Part shown: piece by piece, positions 9,658-19,195 of the stretch
How the letters are laid out: each line of letters starts with the position of its first letter
Position numbering within the stretch: position 1 is the stretch's first letter
DNA from: Gammaproteobacteria bacterium
GTDB lineage: Bacteria > Pseudomonadota > Gammaproteobacteria > Pseudomonadales > Azotimanducaceae
DNA length: 41,927 bases
Direction of reading: 5' to 3'
Assembly: GCA_003230835.1 (NCBI GenBank)
Contig: QIGT01000176.1
Location: 1 to 41,927 of the forward strand
Notes under the pieces: model-generated
What the model saw: only the letters and a program-made list of their open reading frames with translations
Databases searched by the model: none
Told to the model about the DNA's origin: nothing
Translations under genes and position numbers: made by a program

Positions 9658-12567
9658 CTATACCTCCTGCCGGAGGCTGTCCGGATCATAGAACGGCAGC
9701 GTGACAACTTCTGCGGTGACTAACACCCCATCGGCAGCTCTTATGACTATTTTGCACCCTGGCTCGGCTGCTGGTAACGGGACATACGCAAGCCCAACCG
9801 GTTTGCCTAGAGTTGGCGAATAGTTACAGGATGTGACGCGACCCACCATTTGATCTCCTTGCAACACCAGATGGCTTTCCAGTGGAATAGGTGCCTGTGG
9901 ATCGTTCACCACAAATCCTACCAAGGTGCGTTGCAAGGGCATTTTTCCCAGTTCGATCAGGCTGCGACTGCCCACAAAAAATGGCTTTTTTCTGGCGATG
10001 GCCCAGCTCATCTGGACCTCCATCGGGTTGGACATGGCATCGGTGTCCTGGCCGATAATAATATGGCCTTTTTCAAGGCGTAGAACACGCTGGGCTTCAA
10101 CTCCAAACGGCTTAATATCCTGCTCGTCTCCGGCTTTCATCAGCGCATCCCACAAGGCTTCACCATTGTGTTGCGGCACATGTATTTCGAAAGCCAGTTC
10201 ACCAACAAAGCCAATCCGTATGACTCGCGCTGGGATTGCCGCGATGTGACCTTCACGAAAGCCGAGGAAGGGGAAGGCTGTATTACTGAGATCAATGTCG
10301 GGACAAACTTTTTGTAACACTTTACGAGCATTTGGCCCGGCGATATTGATACCACACCAGGCCGATGTGACGTTGGCGATGTCTACATCTAGCTGCCACT
10401 GTGCGTTCCACTTGAGCATGCTTTGGAAAGCCTGGTCGACCCCGCCGGTAGAAGCGGTGACATAGAAATGATGTTCGCTGACGCGGCATGCCACGCCGTC
10501 ATCTATCACCACACCAGCCTCGTTTGTCATCAGGGCATAACGCGTCTTGCCCATCGGCTGTTTGATAAACGCGAAGGTATAAATTCGATTCAGAAACTCA
10601 GCAGCATCCGTGCCCCTAACTTCGAGACCCCCTAATGTAGAGACGTCCATCAGGCCAACGTTATTGCGCACCGCGTGAACTTCATTGTTAATACATTGTT
10701 GCGCAGCACCTACCGGTCCGTAATAAGCAGGACGGTACCAAACACCCGCCTGTAGCATTTGTGCCCCTGCTTCAAGGTGTCGGTAGTGCATGTTGGTGCG
10801 CCGCGCCGGGTAAAAACTTCGCCCGGCGCAGTGCCCCAAGGTTTCTGGGGCAAACGGTGGACGAGCAGTTGTCACGCCGGTTTGAGCGACCGTTTTGTTC
10901 GTTGATGCCGCTACCAGACGCGCGGTTGCTAAGGCGGAATGGCGCCCTTGAGACGGTCCCATGCCACACGTTGAGTAACGTTTTAGCAATTGCACATGGT
11001 CATACCCATCCTGAGTAGCGTTAACGATGTCGGCAATTTGCAAATCTTCGTCGAAATCGACAAATTCTTTGCCCTTGGGATGGGCAAAGATTGGCCAATT
11101 AAAATTGGGGCTGTCTGCGTCGGGTTCAGCAATGGTATTTGGCACCTCAACATCGACTTTGCCGATGGTATTTGTCGCCATCATTGCCGCTCGTTGTGCG
11201 TCTGCGACAACAGTGTCCAGTTGCCAGTAACCGTTAACAGATCCGGCGATATGAAAATTTGCCGGCAATTGGTTCAGGCTGAACATGGCGCTATCGTCGT
11301 CGTAGCTGAGCTGCCCACCAGCCTGGCAGATCAATTGATAGGTAGGGGTAAAGCCCACTGACATACACAACAAGTCGCAGTGGATGATTTCTCCTGTGTC
11401 GGCACACTTGCCTTGACTAACTATTTTACGCACGTCAACTGCGGTCAGCCGCCCTCGCTTACCTTTTAACGCCTGATAAACAGCCTGCCCAGTGTGTACT
11501 GTTACACCACGGCGCAGCAGAGCGTTGGCTACCTTGTTGTATTTGGGTTGCGCACGCAATTCAACAATGGCGGCAACCTCAACTCCAGCGTCCAGCAAGT
11601 CCAGAGCAACTGCATACCCATCATTGTTTCCTGCAAGTACAACCGCTCGATTTCCTGGGCGCACCGCATAGAGACGCATCAGACGTTGCGCTGCGCTGGC
11701 CATCATTACGCCGGGTAAATCGTTGTTGCGGAACACCGCTTGTTGCTCCATCGCCCCGACACACATAAGCACTTGGTTGGCACGTACTTTAAATAAGCGT
11801 GACCCCTGAATGATTGGTAGCCAGTTGTCGGCAAACCAGCCATTACAAACTGCATCTGTCATTGCGACAATGTTGTCACAGGCAGCAATATCAGAACGCA
11901 TTTTCTTAAGTAGTGCAGTGGCTGCGTTACCCTCCGCATCGAGACGCGCATAGTTCAGAGACCCGCCCAGTTGTGGATTTTCGTCGACCAATAATACCTG
12001 TGCGCCGGTACTAGCAGCCTGCAATGCAGCCGCCATCCCTGCTGGCCCGGCACCAATAACAGCGATGTCGTAAAACGCGAATTGTTTATCGAAATAGCCG
12101 GGTTGATGAGATTCATCGATCACCCCAAGCCCCGCGCTTTTGCGGATTATGGGCACCCACTTTTCCCACATGCCTTTTGGTTTGAAGAAGGCTTTGTAGT
12201 AGAAACCCACGGGTAGAAAGCGTGAAAACAAACCCAACACGGCCCGCCAATCCCGTTCCAGACTGCCGGACACATTTTGTGCCGTCACCGTCATGCCGTT
12301 GCGAAGTTGTTCGCGGTCTGCTAGTGCGTTGGGGTTGGCGGGCAATTGCACCAGCGTGTTGGCGTCTTGTCCGGCCATCGTCAAAATACCCCGGGGGCGA
12401 TGATACTTAAAGGACCGGCTCAACAGATGTTGGTTGTTGGCCGCCAAGGCACTTGCAATGCTGTCACCCATAAAGCCTCGATAAGGTTTACCATCAAAGC
12501 TGAAATTGACCGTCGATTCTCTATCTAACAATGATCCGAAAGGCAGAGGTAGGCGATTATTTGTCAT
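9658..12567 (-). CDS. soxA: Sarcosine oxidase alpha subunit-like (2Fe-2S/FAD/aminomethyltransferase domains)
   Basis: FSFDGKPYRGFMGDSIASALAANN...KYHRPRGILTMAGQDANTLVQL...IGAGPAGMAAALQAA...GGLEVRGTDAAEFLNRIYTF...GCVT-like C-terminus. ATG at 12567 preferred over 12600. Confidence 0.93.
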   Translation of the reverse strand: MTNNRLPLPFGSLLDRESTVNFSFDGKPYRGFMGDSIASALAANNQHLLSRSFKYHRPRGILTMAGQDANTLVQLPANPNALADREQLRNGMTVTAQNVSGSLERDWRAVLGLFSRFLPVGFYYKAFFKPKGMWEKWVPIIRKSAGLGVIDESHQPGYFDKQFAFYDIAVIGAGPAGMAAALQAASTGAQVLLVDENPQLGGSLNYARLDAEGNAATALLKKMRSDIAACDNIVAMTDAVCNGWFADNWLPIIQGSRLFKVRANQVLMCVGAMEQQAVFRNNDLPGVMMASAAQRLMRLYAVRPGNRAVVLAGNNDGYAVALDLLDAGVEVAAIVELRAQPKYNKVANALLRRGVTVHTGQAVYQALKGKRGRLTAVDVRKIVSQGKCADTGEIIHCDLLCMSVGFTPTYQLICQAGGQLSYDDDSAMFSLNQLPANFHIAGSVNGYWQLDTVVADAQRAAMMATNTIGKVDVEVPNTIAEPDADSPNFNWPIFAHPKGKEFVDFDEDLQIADIVNATQDGYDHVQLLKRYSTCGMGPSQGRHSALATARLVAASTNKTVAQTGVTTARPPFAPETLGHCAGRSFYPARRTNMHYRHLEAGAQMLQAGVWYRPAYYGPVGAAQQCINNEVHAVRNNVGLMDVSTLGGLEVRGTDAAEFLNRIYTFAFIKQPMGKTRYALMTNEAGVVIDDGVACRVSEHHFYVTASTGGVDQAFQSMLKWNAQWQLDVDIANVTSAWCGINIAGPNARKVLQKVCPDIDLSNTAFPFLGFREGHIAAIPARVIRIGFVGELAFEIHVPQHNGEALWDALMKAGDEQDIKPFGVEAQRVLRLEKGHIIIGQDTDAMSNPMEVQMSWAIARKKPFFVGSRSLIELGKMPLQRTLVGFVVNDPQAPIPLESHLVLQGDQMVGRVTSCNYSPTLGKPVGLAYVPLPAAEPGCKIVIRAADGVLVTAEVVTLPFYDPDSLRQEV

Positions 12568-12865
12568 TTTTGGCACTGCTTTCTTGCGTCGCGAAATCAA
12601 CCCGTTGTTTAAATAGTTCGCTAGCCGGAAACGTACGTAACACGGTGTCGGTCACCGTATTGCGTTCTGCCAGGAACCAATAGGAAGTAGCGGTATGGCA
12701 CCACCACTCCAGCACATTGCCTGCTTGGTTGTCGTGAAAGAAAACATACTCTACCCAACGTTTTGTATCGCAAGTTCGGCTGTCAGGGGCGTGATGAAAC
12801 TCACCCCCGTAGCTGAATTCGGTGATATTTCGCGGGCCGTTTAGGGGGCAAGTTAGTAGTTTCAT
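12557..12865 (-). CDS. soxD: Sarcosine oxidase delta subunit-like
   Basis: MKLLTCPLNGPRNITEFSYGGEFHHAPD...WVEYVFFHDNQAGNVLEWWCHTATSYWFLAERNTVTDTV; located between soxB and soxA. Confidence 0.92.
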   Translation of the reverse strand: MKLLTCPLNGPRNITEFSYGGEFHHAPDSRTCDTKRWVEYVFFHDNQAGNVLEWWCHTATSYWFLAERNTVTDTVLRTFPASELFKQRVDFATQESSAKNDK

Positions 12866-12887
12866 TGTGTACTTCAGCTACCTGGCA

Positions 12888-14129
12888 TTAGTGGCTGGCG
12901 GCAGTTGCGCCTGCCTCGTTAACTTGTTGGAAACGATAAAATCGCTCCAGCTCGAACGGTTTAATCAGCGCCGGCACTGTTTTTGTCGCAATCAGCTCGG
13001 CCATGGTTTTGCCACTGATTGGCGTTGCCTTGAATCCCCAGGTTCCCCAACCGGCATCCAAGTAATAATTTTCCACCGGGCTAGTGCCCATGATCGGACT
13101 ATAATCGGGTGTCATATCGGTCATGCCAGCCCATTGGCGCAGCACATTGGCCTGGGCTAGGAACGGGAACAGTTCCAAGACCGCGGCGGCTAGCGCCTCT
13201 TTCTGGTCCAGGGTAGAACGGGTGTTGTACAGTGGATAGGGGTCTGAACCACCCCCAATGACAAACTCACCCCGTGAAGTTTGATGAATATAAACATGTA
13301 CTTGGGGCGAACTGACATGTGGAGTCAGAAGAGGTTTGTAAGGTTGGGTCACCATCGCCTGTAATGGGTAGGTGTGGATTGGCAAATTTATCCCCGCCAT
13401 GCGGGCGACCAACGAACTGGCACCGGCGACAGCCTGCACCGCGCAACCGCATTCGATACGGCCGCGATCAGTCATAATTGCGGTCACACGGCCTTTTTTT
13501 ACTTCGATATCCAGCGCTTCGGTAAGCTGGTGTAATTCCACACCGCGCTCGCAGGCACCTTTTGCGTACCCCCACACCACCGCATCGTGGCGAGCGGTAG
13601 CACCATCCGCGTGCCACAAACCCGCCAGTATCGGAAAGCGGGAATTGTCGTCCATGCGTAAATTGGGCACCAATTCGCGAATGGTTTGCCGGTCAACCAA
13701 TTCAGAGCGCACGCCCAAGTGTTGGTTAACCTCAGCGCGCCAACGGAAACTGCGAATGGTCGCATCACTATGCGCTAGGGTTAGCTGGCCGCGATTTTCC
13801 ATCATCACGTTGTAGTTGAGTTCGTTGCTCAGATCCTGGAACAATTTCACGGACTCGCGGTAGAAGGAAACACCTTCTTCGGTTAAGTAGTTGGAACGAA
13901 TAACAGCGGTATTTCGGGCCGTATTGCCGCCACCTAAATACCCTTTATCAAGCAGCGCAATATCCGTAATGCCGTGGTATTTTGCGAGATAATAGGCGAT
14001 GGCTGCACCATGCCCGCCGGCGCCGATAATCACCACGTCATAGTGTTTTTTCAGCTCTTCAGGTGGAGTGAAGTGATGTTGGCCAGGGTATTTCTTGCTA
14101 AAGCCGTATTTTAATAGTCCAAGTGGCAT
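12888..14129 (-). CDS. soxB: Sarcosine oxidase beta subunit-like
   Basis: DVVIIGAGGHGAAIAYYLAKYHGITDIALLDKGYLGGGNTARNTAVIRSNYL...; classic soxB N-terminus. Confidence 0.94.
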   Translation of the reverse strand: MPLGLLKYGFSKKYPGQHHFTPPEELKKHYDVVIIGAGGHGAAIAYYLAKYHGITDIALLDKGYLGGGNTARNTAVIRSNYLTEEGVSFYRESVKLFQDLSNELNYNVMMENRGQLTLAHSDATIRSFRWRAEVNQHLGVRSELVDRQTIRELVPNLRMDDNSRFPILAGLWHADGATARHDAVVWGYAKGACERGVELHQLTEALDIEVKKGRVTAIMTDRGRIECGCAVQAVAGASSLVARMAGINLPIHTYPLQAMVTQPYKPLLTPHVSSPQVHVYIHQTSRGEFVIGGGSDPYPLYNTRSTLDQKEALAAAVLELFPFLAQANVLRQWAGMTDMTPDYSPIMGTSPVENYYLDAGWGTWGFKATPISGKTMAELIATKTVPALIKPFELERFYRFQQVNEAGATAASH

Positions 14130-14152
14130 AGTGCCCCCAAGAAAACACTGCT

Positions 14153-14220
14153 GGTTGATGAGATGTTGGTTGATTCGATGTTGGCCTATTCAACAAAGAA
14201 GCCCATCAACAAAGAAGCCC
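14153..14220. repeat. Two adjacent tandem duplications in the soxB/gbcA divergent intergenic region
   Basis: GGTTGATGAGATGTT/GGTTGATTCGATGTT (15-bp units, 14153-14182) followed by CAACAAAGAAGCCC AT CAACAAAGAAGCCC (16-bp period, 14191-14220). Confidence 0.8.
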
Positions 14221-14284
14221 AAAACCCTCAATTTAGGCGGATATTTGGTGATCTGTAGCGATGGGTCAACCAAAACCCCTGACT

Positions 14285-14299
14285 ATTAGAGATTCTAAT
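14285..14299. promoter_or_regulatory. LysR-type (T-N11-A) palindromic operator candidate
   Basis: ATTAGA-GAT-TCTAAT perfect 6+6 dyad in the divergent promoter region. Confidence 0.5.
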
Positions 14300-14414
14300 G
14301 ATGGGTAGGAGGTTTCTTTATGAGCAAGCTCTGACCTTGCACCCGATAAGCCAGCACCGTATATTTTTTATGTGCTGAATGAGAAGGCCTGTATGAGGAG
14401 AGAAGGTTAGGGTC

Positions 14415-15665
14415 ATGACACCTCACCAACATTTACGCATATTGCTTGAGCGGCGAGTGCCTGGGTATAGCCTAGAGGCAGACTTTTACCATGCTCAGAG
14501 TATTCTCGACATCGAACTAAAAGCGGTGTTCGAAAGGGAGTGGGTGCTGGCGGGTAGCAGCTCGGAAATCCCCGAATCGGGTGACTATTTGACCACCATG
14601 ATAGGCCAGACCGGTATTATTGTTGTCCATACTGAGGATGGCACGTTGCGGGCTTTTCAGAATAGCTGCCGTCATCGAGGCTCGGTTATTTGCCTGGAAT
14701 CTAAAGGGCATGCGAACAAACTGGTGTGTCCCTACCATCAATGGACCTATGCTCTGGACGGTGAATTGCTGCACGCTGCAGAAATGCCGAAAAATTTTGA
14801 TCGCGACCAATATTCGTTGATCGCGGTAAACATTGAATTAATGGCCGGTATGATTTATGTCTGCCTGGCGAATGATCCACCCGACTTCAGTGGTTTTCGC
14901 CGTGAAGTCGAACCGTATATAGCGCCACACCAACCGGCACGTTGCAAAGTTGCTTTCGAAACCTCCGAGATCGAAAATGCCAACTGGAAACTGGTGGTCG
15001 AAAACAATCGCGAGTGTTATCACTGCGCTGGGTCGCACCCGGAACTAACCTATTCACTCACTGCCTTTGCGATGCCGGATGATCCGCGAGCCGACACATT
15101 TTTTTCAGAACTAATGCCTCGTAAAGCCAAAGACTGGGACAAGCTGGGACTTCCCCATGTGGCGGTGCCAGGTGGTCAGGAGTTCCGTTGCATCCGCCTG
15201 CCCTTTATTAACGATGCGCTTTCGATGACCCTCGATGGTAGTTTGGCGTGCCGTAAGTTACTGGGTGACTTTGAAGATCCTGACCTTGGCTCCGTGCGCA
15301 TGTTTCGTGTGCCCAATAACTGGAATCACTTTTCATCTGATTACGTGTTGCACGCCACCGTTAACCCAATCAGTCCGGATAAGACGTTGTTGACAACTAA
15401 ATGGTTGGTTCACGAAGATGCGGTGGAAGGTTGGGACTATGACGTCGAACACTTAACTGCGGTGTGGAAAGCCACCAACCGTCAAGACGCAACATTGGCT
15501 CAGAATAATCATAAGGGTACCCGGGCGGCCGGATATCGCACTGGTCCCTATGCCGAATCAGAATTTATGCTGGTGGATTTCACCAACTGGTACGCGGCTA
15601 AAATGGCCAGCTATCTGACCCAGCAGGAAACGTCACAAATCCACCTAACCTCGGTCAGTTCGTGA
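14415..15665 (+). CDS. Rieske aromatic-ring-hydroxylating/quaternary-amine demethylase alpha subunit, GbcA-like
   Basis: Rieske CRHRGSVICLESKGHANKLVCPYHQW; NWKLVVENNRECYHC catalytic-domain motif; paired with a flavin/2Fe-2S reductase. Confidence 0.92.
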   Translation: MTPHQHLRILLERRVPGYSLEADFYHAQSILDIELKAVFEREWVLAGSSSEIPESGDYLTTMIGQTGIIVVHTEDGTLRAFQNSCRHRGSVICLESKGHANKLVCPYHQWTYALDGELLHAAEMPKNFDRDQYSLIAVNIELMAGMIYVCLANDPPDFSGFRREVEPYIAPHQPARCKVAFETSEIENANWKLVVENNRECYHCAGSHPELTYSLTAFAMPDDPRADTFFSELMPRKAKDWDKLGLPHVAVPGGQEFRCIRLPFINDALSMTLDGSLACRKLLGDFEDPDLGSVRMFRVPNNWNHFSSDYVLHATVNPISPDKTLLTTKWLVHEDAVEGWDYDVEHLTAVWKATNRQDATLAQNNHKGTRAAGYRTGPYAESEFMLVDFTNWYAAKMASYLTQQETSQIHLTSVSS

Positions 15666-16744
15666 GCAAAGGCTCACGCGTACCGCTGCCTAAGTTTGTC
15701 AGCACCGCACAGCAGCGCTGGCAATCCGGTGACATGCTCGAATGCACCGTGATTCACGATGAGCTTACCGATGTGCGCAGTTATACCTTTATAGACCCGA
15801 CGGGTGCTTGTTTTAAGTTCAAACCGGGGCAGCATTTAAGCCTGGCGTTACCATTGCCTGGCGGCGACGACTTCCGCGCGTTTACGATTGCCTCGTCACC
15901 AACACGCCCGCACAGTATCCAGATCACCGTGAAAACAACCGGTGCGGGAGGCGCAACAGCTTGGATGTACAAACACCTGCGACCGGGGGTGAAATTACGG
16001 GCCTTTGGCCCTACCGGACATTTTAGTCTGCAGGATTACCCCACCCGAAAACTCATGCTGATTTCTGCCGGGGTTGGCATTACCCCGATGATGTCCATGC
16101 TCCGATGGTTGCGAGACCGGCGTGAAACCGTTGAAATTGCCTTCTTGCACTATGTTCGGAACCCGGCTTACTTGCTGTTCCAAGATGAGTTGGCTGCCTT
16201 GAATAAGGAGCTGCCCAACCTGCACCTCTACCAAATTCCGAGCCAGGTGCCTTCCCGCGAACGTTGGCAAGGCATGTCTGGACGGGTCAATCAGCTCCAG
16301 TTAAGTGCGTTGTTGGCGCCTGAACAGGCTGTGTTCTGTTGCGGCCCCACCGGGTTTATGCAACAGGTCCAATCGATATTGGCTGTGCAGAGTATAAGTC
16401 CCAATAATTATCATCAGGAAAGTTTTGGTGCTCCAGCAAGTGAGCGTGTCGAAACCGCGCTACCCGCAACGCGGGTCTCTCGCCAGTCAGTGGCAATTCA
16501 TTTTGAAAACCAGCAAATCGAGGCGAAATGTGGGGAGCGCCTGCTTGACGCTTTGCGGCGCAACAAGGTGGTCATACCCACCGGTTGCCAAACGGGGTTG
16601 TGTGGTACCTGCCGCCTTAAGAAGACGGACGGCAACGTGCAGATGAGGCATCAAGGTGGGTTGAGCAACATTGAAGAGCGGCAGGGTTATATACTGGCGT
16701 GCTGCTCAATCTTGGAAACCGATCTCAGCCTCTTGCGTGTCTAG
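15662..16744 (+). CDS. FAD/NAD(P) oxidoreductase with C-terminal 2Fe-2S ferredoxin domain, GbcB-like
   Basis: FKPGQHLSLALPLPGGDDFRAFTIASSP...SAGVGITPMMSML...CQTGLCGTCRLKK...ILACCS; GTGA overlap with the preceding gene. Confidence 0.92.
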   Translation: MSKGSRVPLPKFVSTAQQRWQSGDMLECTVIHDELTDVRSYTFIDPTGACFKFKPGQHLSLALPLPGGDDFRAFTIASSPTRPHSIQITVKTTGAGGATAWMYKHLRPGVKLRAFGPTGHFSLQDYPTRKLMLISAGVGITPMMSMLRWLRDRRETVEIAFLHYVRNPAYLLFQDELAALNKELPNLHLYQIPSQVPSRERWQGMSGRVNQLQLSALLAPEQAVFCCGPTGFMQQVQSILAVQSISPNNYHQESFGAPASERVETALPATRVSRQSVAIHFENQQIEAKCGERLLDALRRNKVVIPTGCQTGLCGTCRLKKTDGNVQMRHQGGLSNIEERQGYILACCSILETDLSLLRV

Positions 16745-16759
16745 CAGTTGGGGTAAATT

Positions 16760-18070
16760 ATGCAAAAGAAGATACTCGATTTTATCCACCAGACCGATAC
16801 CCAATTCAGCAGTAGCTTGTACTCGCAAGCTAAGCGTTGTCTCCTGGACTTGTTGGGTGTTGCGGCGGCGGCCAGTCTCAACGAATCCAGCCAGATTCTC
16901 AGCCGGCATGTGGCTGCGCAATACGGGCCCACTAAGTCCAGTCGCAGCAAGTTACTTTTCAAAGACGTGTATGTGAGTGAGTGTGGTGCCGCCATGTACG
17001 GTGCAGGGTTGATCGATGCACTGGATGCTCATGATGGCCAGGTTCTCACCAAAGGGCATGTCGGAGTGACTGTGTTGCCGGTGTTGCTGGCGCAACAGAA
17101 TGTTGCTCAGTTAAGCGGCGCGGCGTTTCTGAACGCTCTCATAGTTGGCTACGAAATTGGCACGCGGGCCGGCATTGCGCTGCATCAGACAGTCAGCGAT
17201 TATCATACCTCGGGTGCTTGGAATGCTATTGCGGGCGCGGCAGTGGCCGCCCGCGTCCAGGCACTACCCCGAGATCAGACTTTTGAGGCTTTGGGCATTG
17301 CTGAATATCATGGGCCTCGCAGCCAGATGATGCGTTGTATCGACTTCCCTACCATGGTCAAAGACGGCTCAACCTGGGGCGGGCTGGCTGGTGCATCTGC
17401 CGCTGTACTGGCGGCAGACGGCTATACTGGCGCACCAGCGCTGACGTTATTTGATCAAGATGTAGAAGCCATCTGGAGTGACCTAGGGCAACGCTGGTAT
17501 CTGCATGAGCAATACTTCAAGGCGTACCCGGTGTGTCGTTGGGCTCAACCCGCCGTTGAGTGTATTCGCCAGTTGCAGAGCGAGCATACTATTCATGCCA
17601 GTGATGTAGTGCGGGTGGAGATTACTTCTTTTCATGAAGCTGGGCGCCTGGCAACCAAACAACCAAACAGTTCAGATCAGGCGCAATACAGTACACCGTT
17701 TGCCGTCGCCTGTGCTCTGCGTGATGGCATAGTCACTGCTGCAGCCATTACCCGGGATATTAGCGATCCGGTATTGGTTCGCTTGAGTAATTGCGTGGAA
17801 ATTTATGAATCGACGGCTTATAACGATAAGTTTCCGGCCGAACGATGGGCCGAAGCCACCATCGAATTGAATACCGGTGAGCGCTTGATTTCGCAGCCCA
17901 TGATCGCTCGGGGTAATCCGGAAAACCCATTGAGCGACGCTGAGATAGACGAGAAATTTTTTGAGCTTAGCGCCAACACTCTGACCCGAAACCAAAGCCA
18001 GCAAATTTATGATACGGTCATGGAGCTCGACAATTTGACCTCGGTTCAACCTTTGTTGAACTGCTTGTAA
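16760..18070 (+). CDS. MmgE/PrpD family protein
   Basis: AKRCLLDLLGVAAAASLNESSQILSRHVAAQYG...GLIDALDAHDGQVLTKGHVGVTVLPVLLA...GYEIGTRAGIALH...YHTSGAWNAIAGAAVAARV. Confidence 0.9.
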   Translation: MQKKILDFIHQTDTQFSSSLYSQAKRCLLDLLGVAAAASLNESSQILSRHVAAQYGPTKSSRSKLLFKDVYVSECGAAMYGAGLIDALDAHDGQVLTKGHVGVTVLPVLLAQQNVAQLSGAAFLNALIVGYEIGTRAGIALHQTVSDYHTSGAWNAIAGAAVAARVQALPRDQTFEALGIAEYHGPRSQMMRCIDFPTMVKDGSTWGGLAGASAAVLAADGYTGAPALTLFDQDVEAIWSDLGQRWYLHEQYFKAYPVCRWAQPAVECIRQLQSEHTIHASDVVRVEITSFHEAGRLATKQPNSSDQAQYSTPFAVACALRDGIVTAAAITRDISDPVLVRLSNCVEIYESTAYNDKFPAERWAEATIELNTGERLISQPMIARGNPENPLSDAEIDEKFFELSANTLTRNQSQQIYDTVMELDNLTSVQPLLNCL

Positions 18071-18097
18071 GTTAATGCATAAGAGGATTTCTATAGC

Positions 18098-18982
18098 GTG
18101 CGCAGAGACTTACCCCCATTTGCAGCCCTCAGGGCATTTGAATTTGCAGCCAAACACAATAGTTTTGCGTTAGCCGCTGAAGATATTCATTTGTCTGCAT
18201 CTGCGATTAGCCATCAGGTGCGATCCCTAGAAGAATATCTGGGCTTTCAGCTATTTTTCCGCGATAAGGGGCGCGTACAGCTAACTGCCAAAGGCGAAGT
18301 GTATTATTCCTTTCTGCAAAAGCTGTTTGACGATTTGGAGCACGGTACAAGAAAATTAACCGCCTCTGGACCACGTAAGAAAATTACGGTCAATCTATTC
18401 CGGTCACTGTTATCTTCTTGGTTATTTGATCTGATTCCAGACTTCAATCAGCAACACGGTGATATTGAGCTCGACTTTATTATATCGGAAGATCCGCCGG
18501 ATCATGATCTCTATGAATTTGATGTGGCCATTTATTATGGCACCAAGCCGCTCAACGGCTACCATTGTGTACATCTTTTTGATGACTATCTGACTCTGGT
18601 CTGTAGCCCTAAAGTTGCAGAAGAACTCCCTCCGGTGGAAAATATCGAAGAGCTGGCAAACCAGACTTTTTTACACTGTACCTGTGAAGAAAATGAATGG
18701 CATATGTGGTTTGAGGCGTTCGAAAAACCCTTTCCCAAGCAGCCTTACCAACTGGCGACCAATGACCGTTCACTGGTGCTCGACGCTGCCGCCACGGGCA
18801 TGGGCGTCGCGATTGGCCGCCCCCCTTATTTAAGTCGTTTCTTAAACGAAAACACTCTCACGGTTCCCTACGATAAACGTGTTGTATCTGGCAATAAATA
18901 TTATTTGATTTATCCAAAAAGCCTTGAGCAGGACGAAAACATTCAGCGCTTCCAGGCGTGGCTGCTGGCGCAACGCGATTAG
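18098..18982 (+). CDS. LysR family transcriptional regulator (GcvA-like)
   Basis: MRRDLPPFAALRAFEFAAKHNSFALAAEDIHLSASAISHQVRSLEEYLGFQLFFR; GTG start. Confidence 0.93.
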   Translation: MRRDLPPFAALRAFEFAAKHNSFALAAEDIHLSASAISHQVRSLEEYLGFQLFFRDKGRVQLTAKGEVYYSFLQKLFDDLEHGTRKLTASGPRKKITVNLFRSLLSSWLFDLIPDFNQQHGDIELDFIISEDPPDHDLYEFDVAIYYGTKPLNGYHCVHLFDDYLTLVCSPKVAEELPPVENIEELANQTFLHCTCEENEWHMWFEAFEKPFPKQPYQLATNDRSLVLDAAATGMGVAIGRPPYLSRFLNENTLTVPYDKRVVSGNKYYLIYPKSLEQDENIQRFQAWLLAQRD

Positions 18983-19035
18983 CTTCAATAACTGCCAGAA
19001 GACGAATTCGGTGGTTACAACATTCTTGCGCCGCA

Positions 19036-19065
19036 AAATTAATTGCTTATTTCGTGAAATCTATT
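19036..19065. promoter_or_regulatory. Shared AT-rich element, copy 1 (upstream of the 2OG oxygenase gene)
   Basis: AAATTAATTgcttATTTCgtgaAATctATT; matches 20990-21019. Confidence 0.4.
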
Positions 19066-19195
19066 CGTTTGATCAGCCACTTATGATTTGCTTAATATTT
19101 CTGCTATGACTGACAAGTGGCGTAGAAATTGAGCGCGGGTTAATTTGTTCATTCCACCGAAGTCAGAATGTTCCACTAATAATGGAGGCTTCTCA

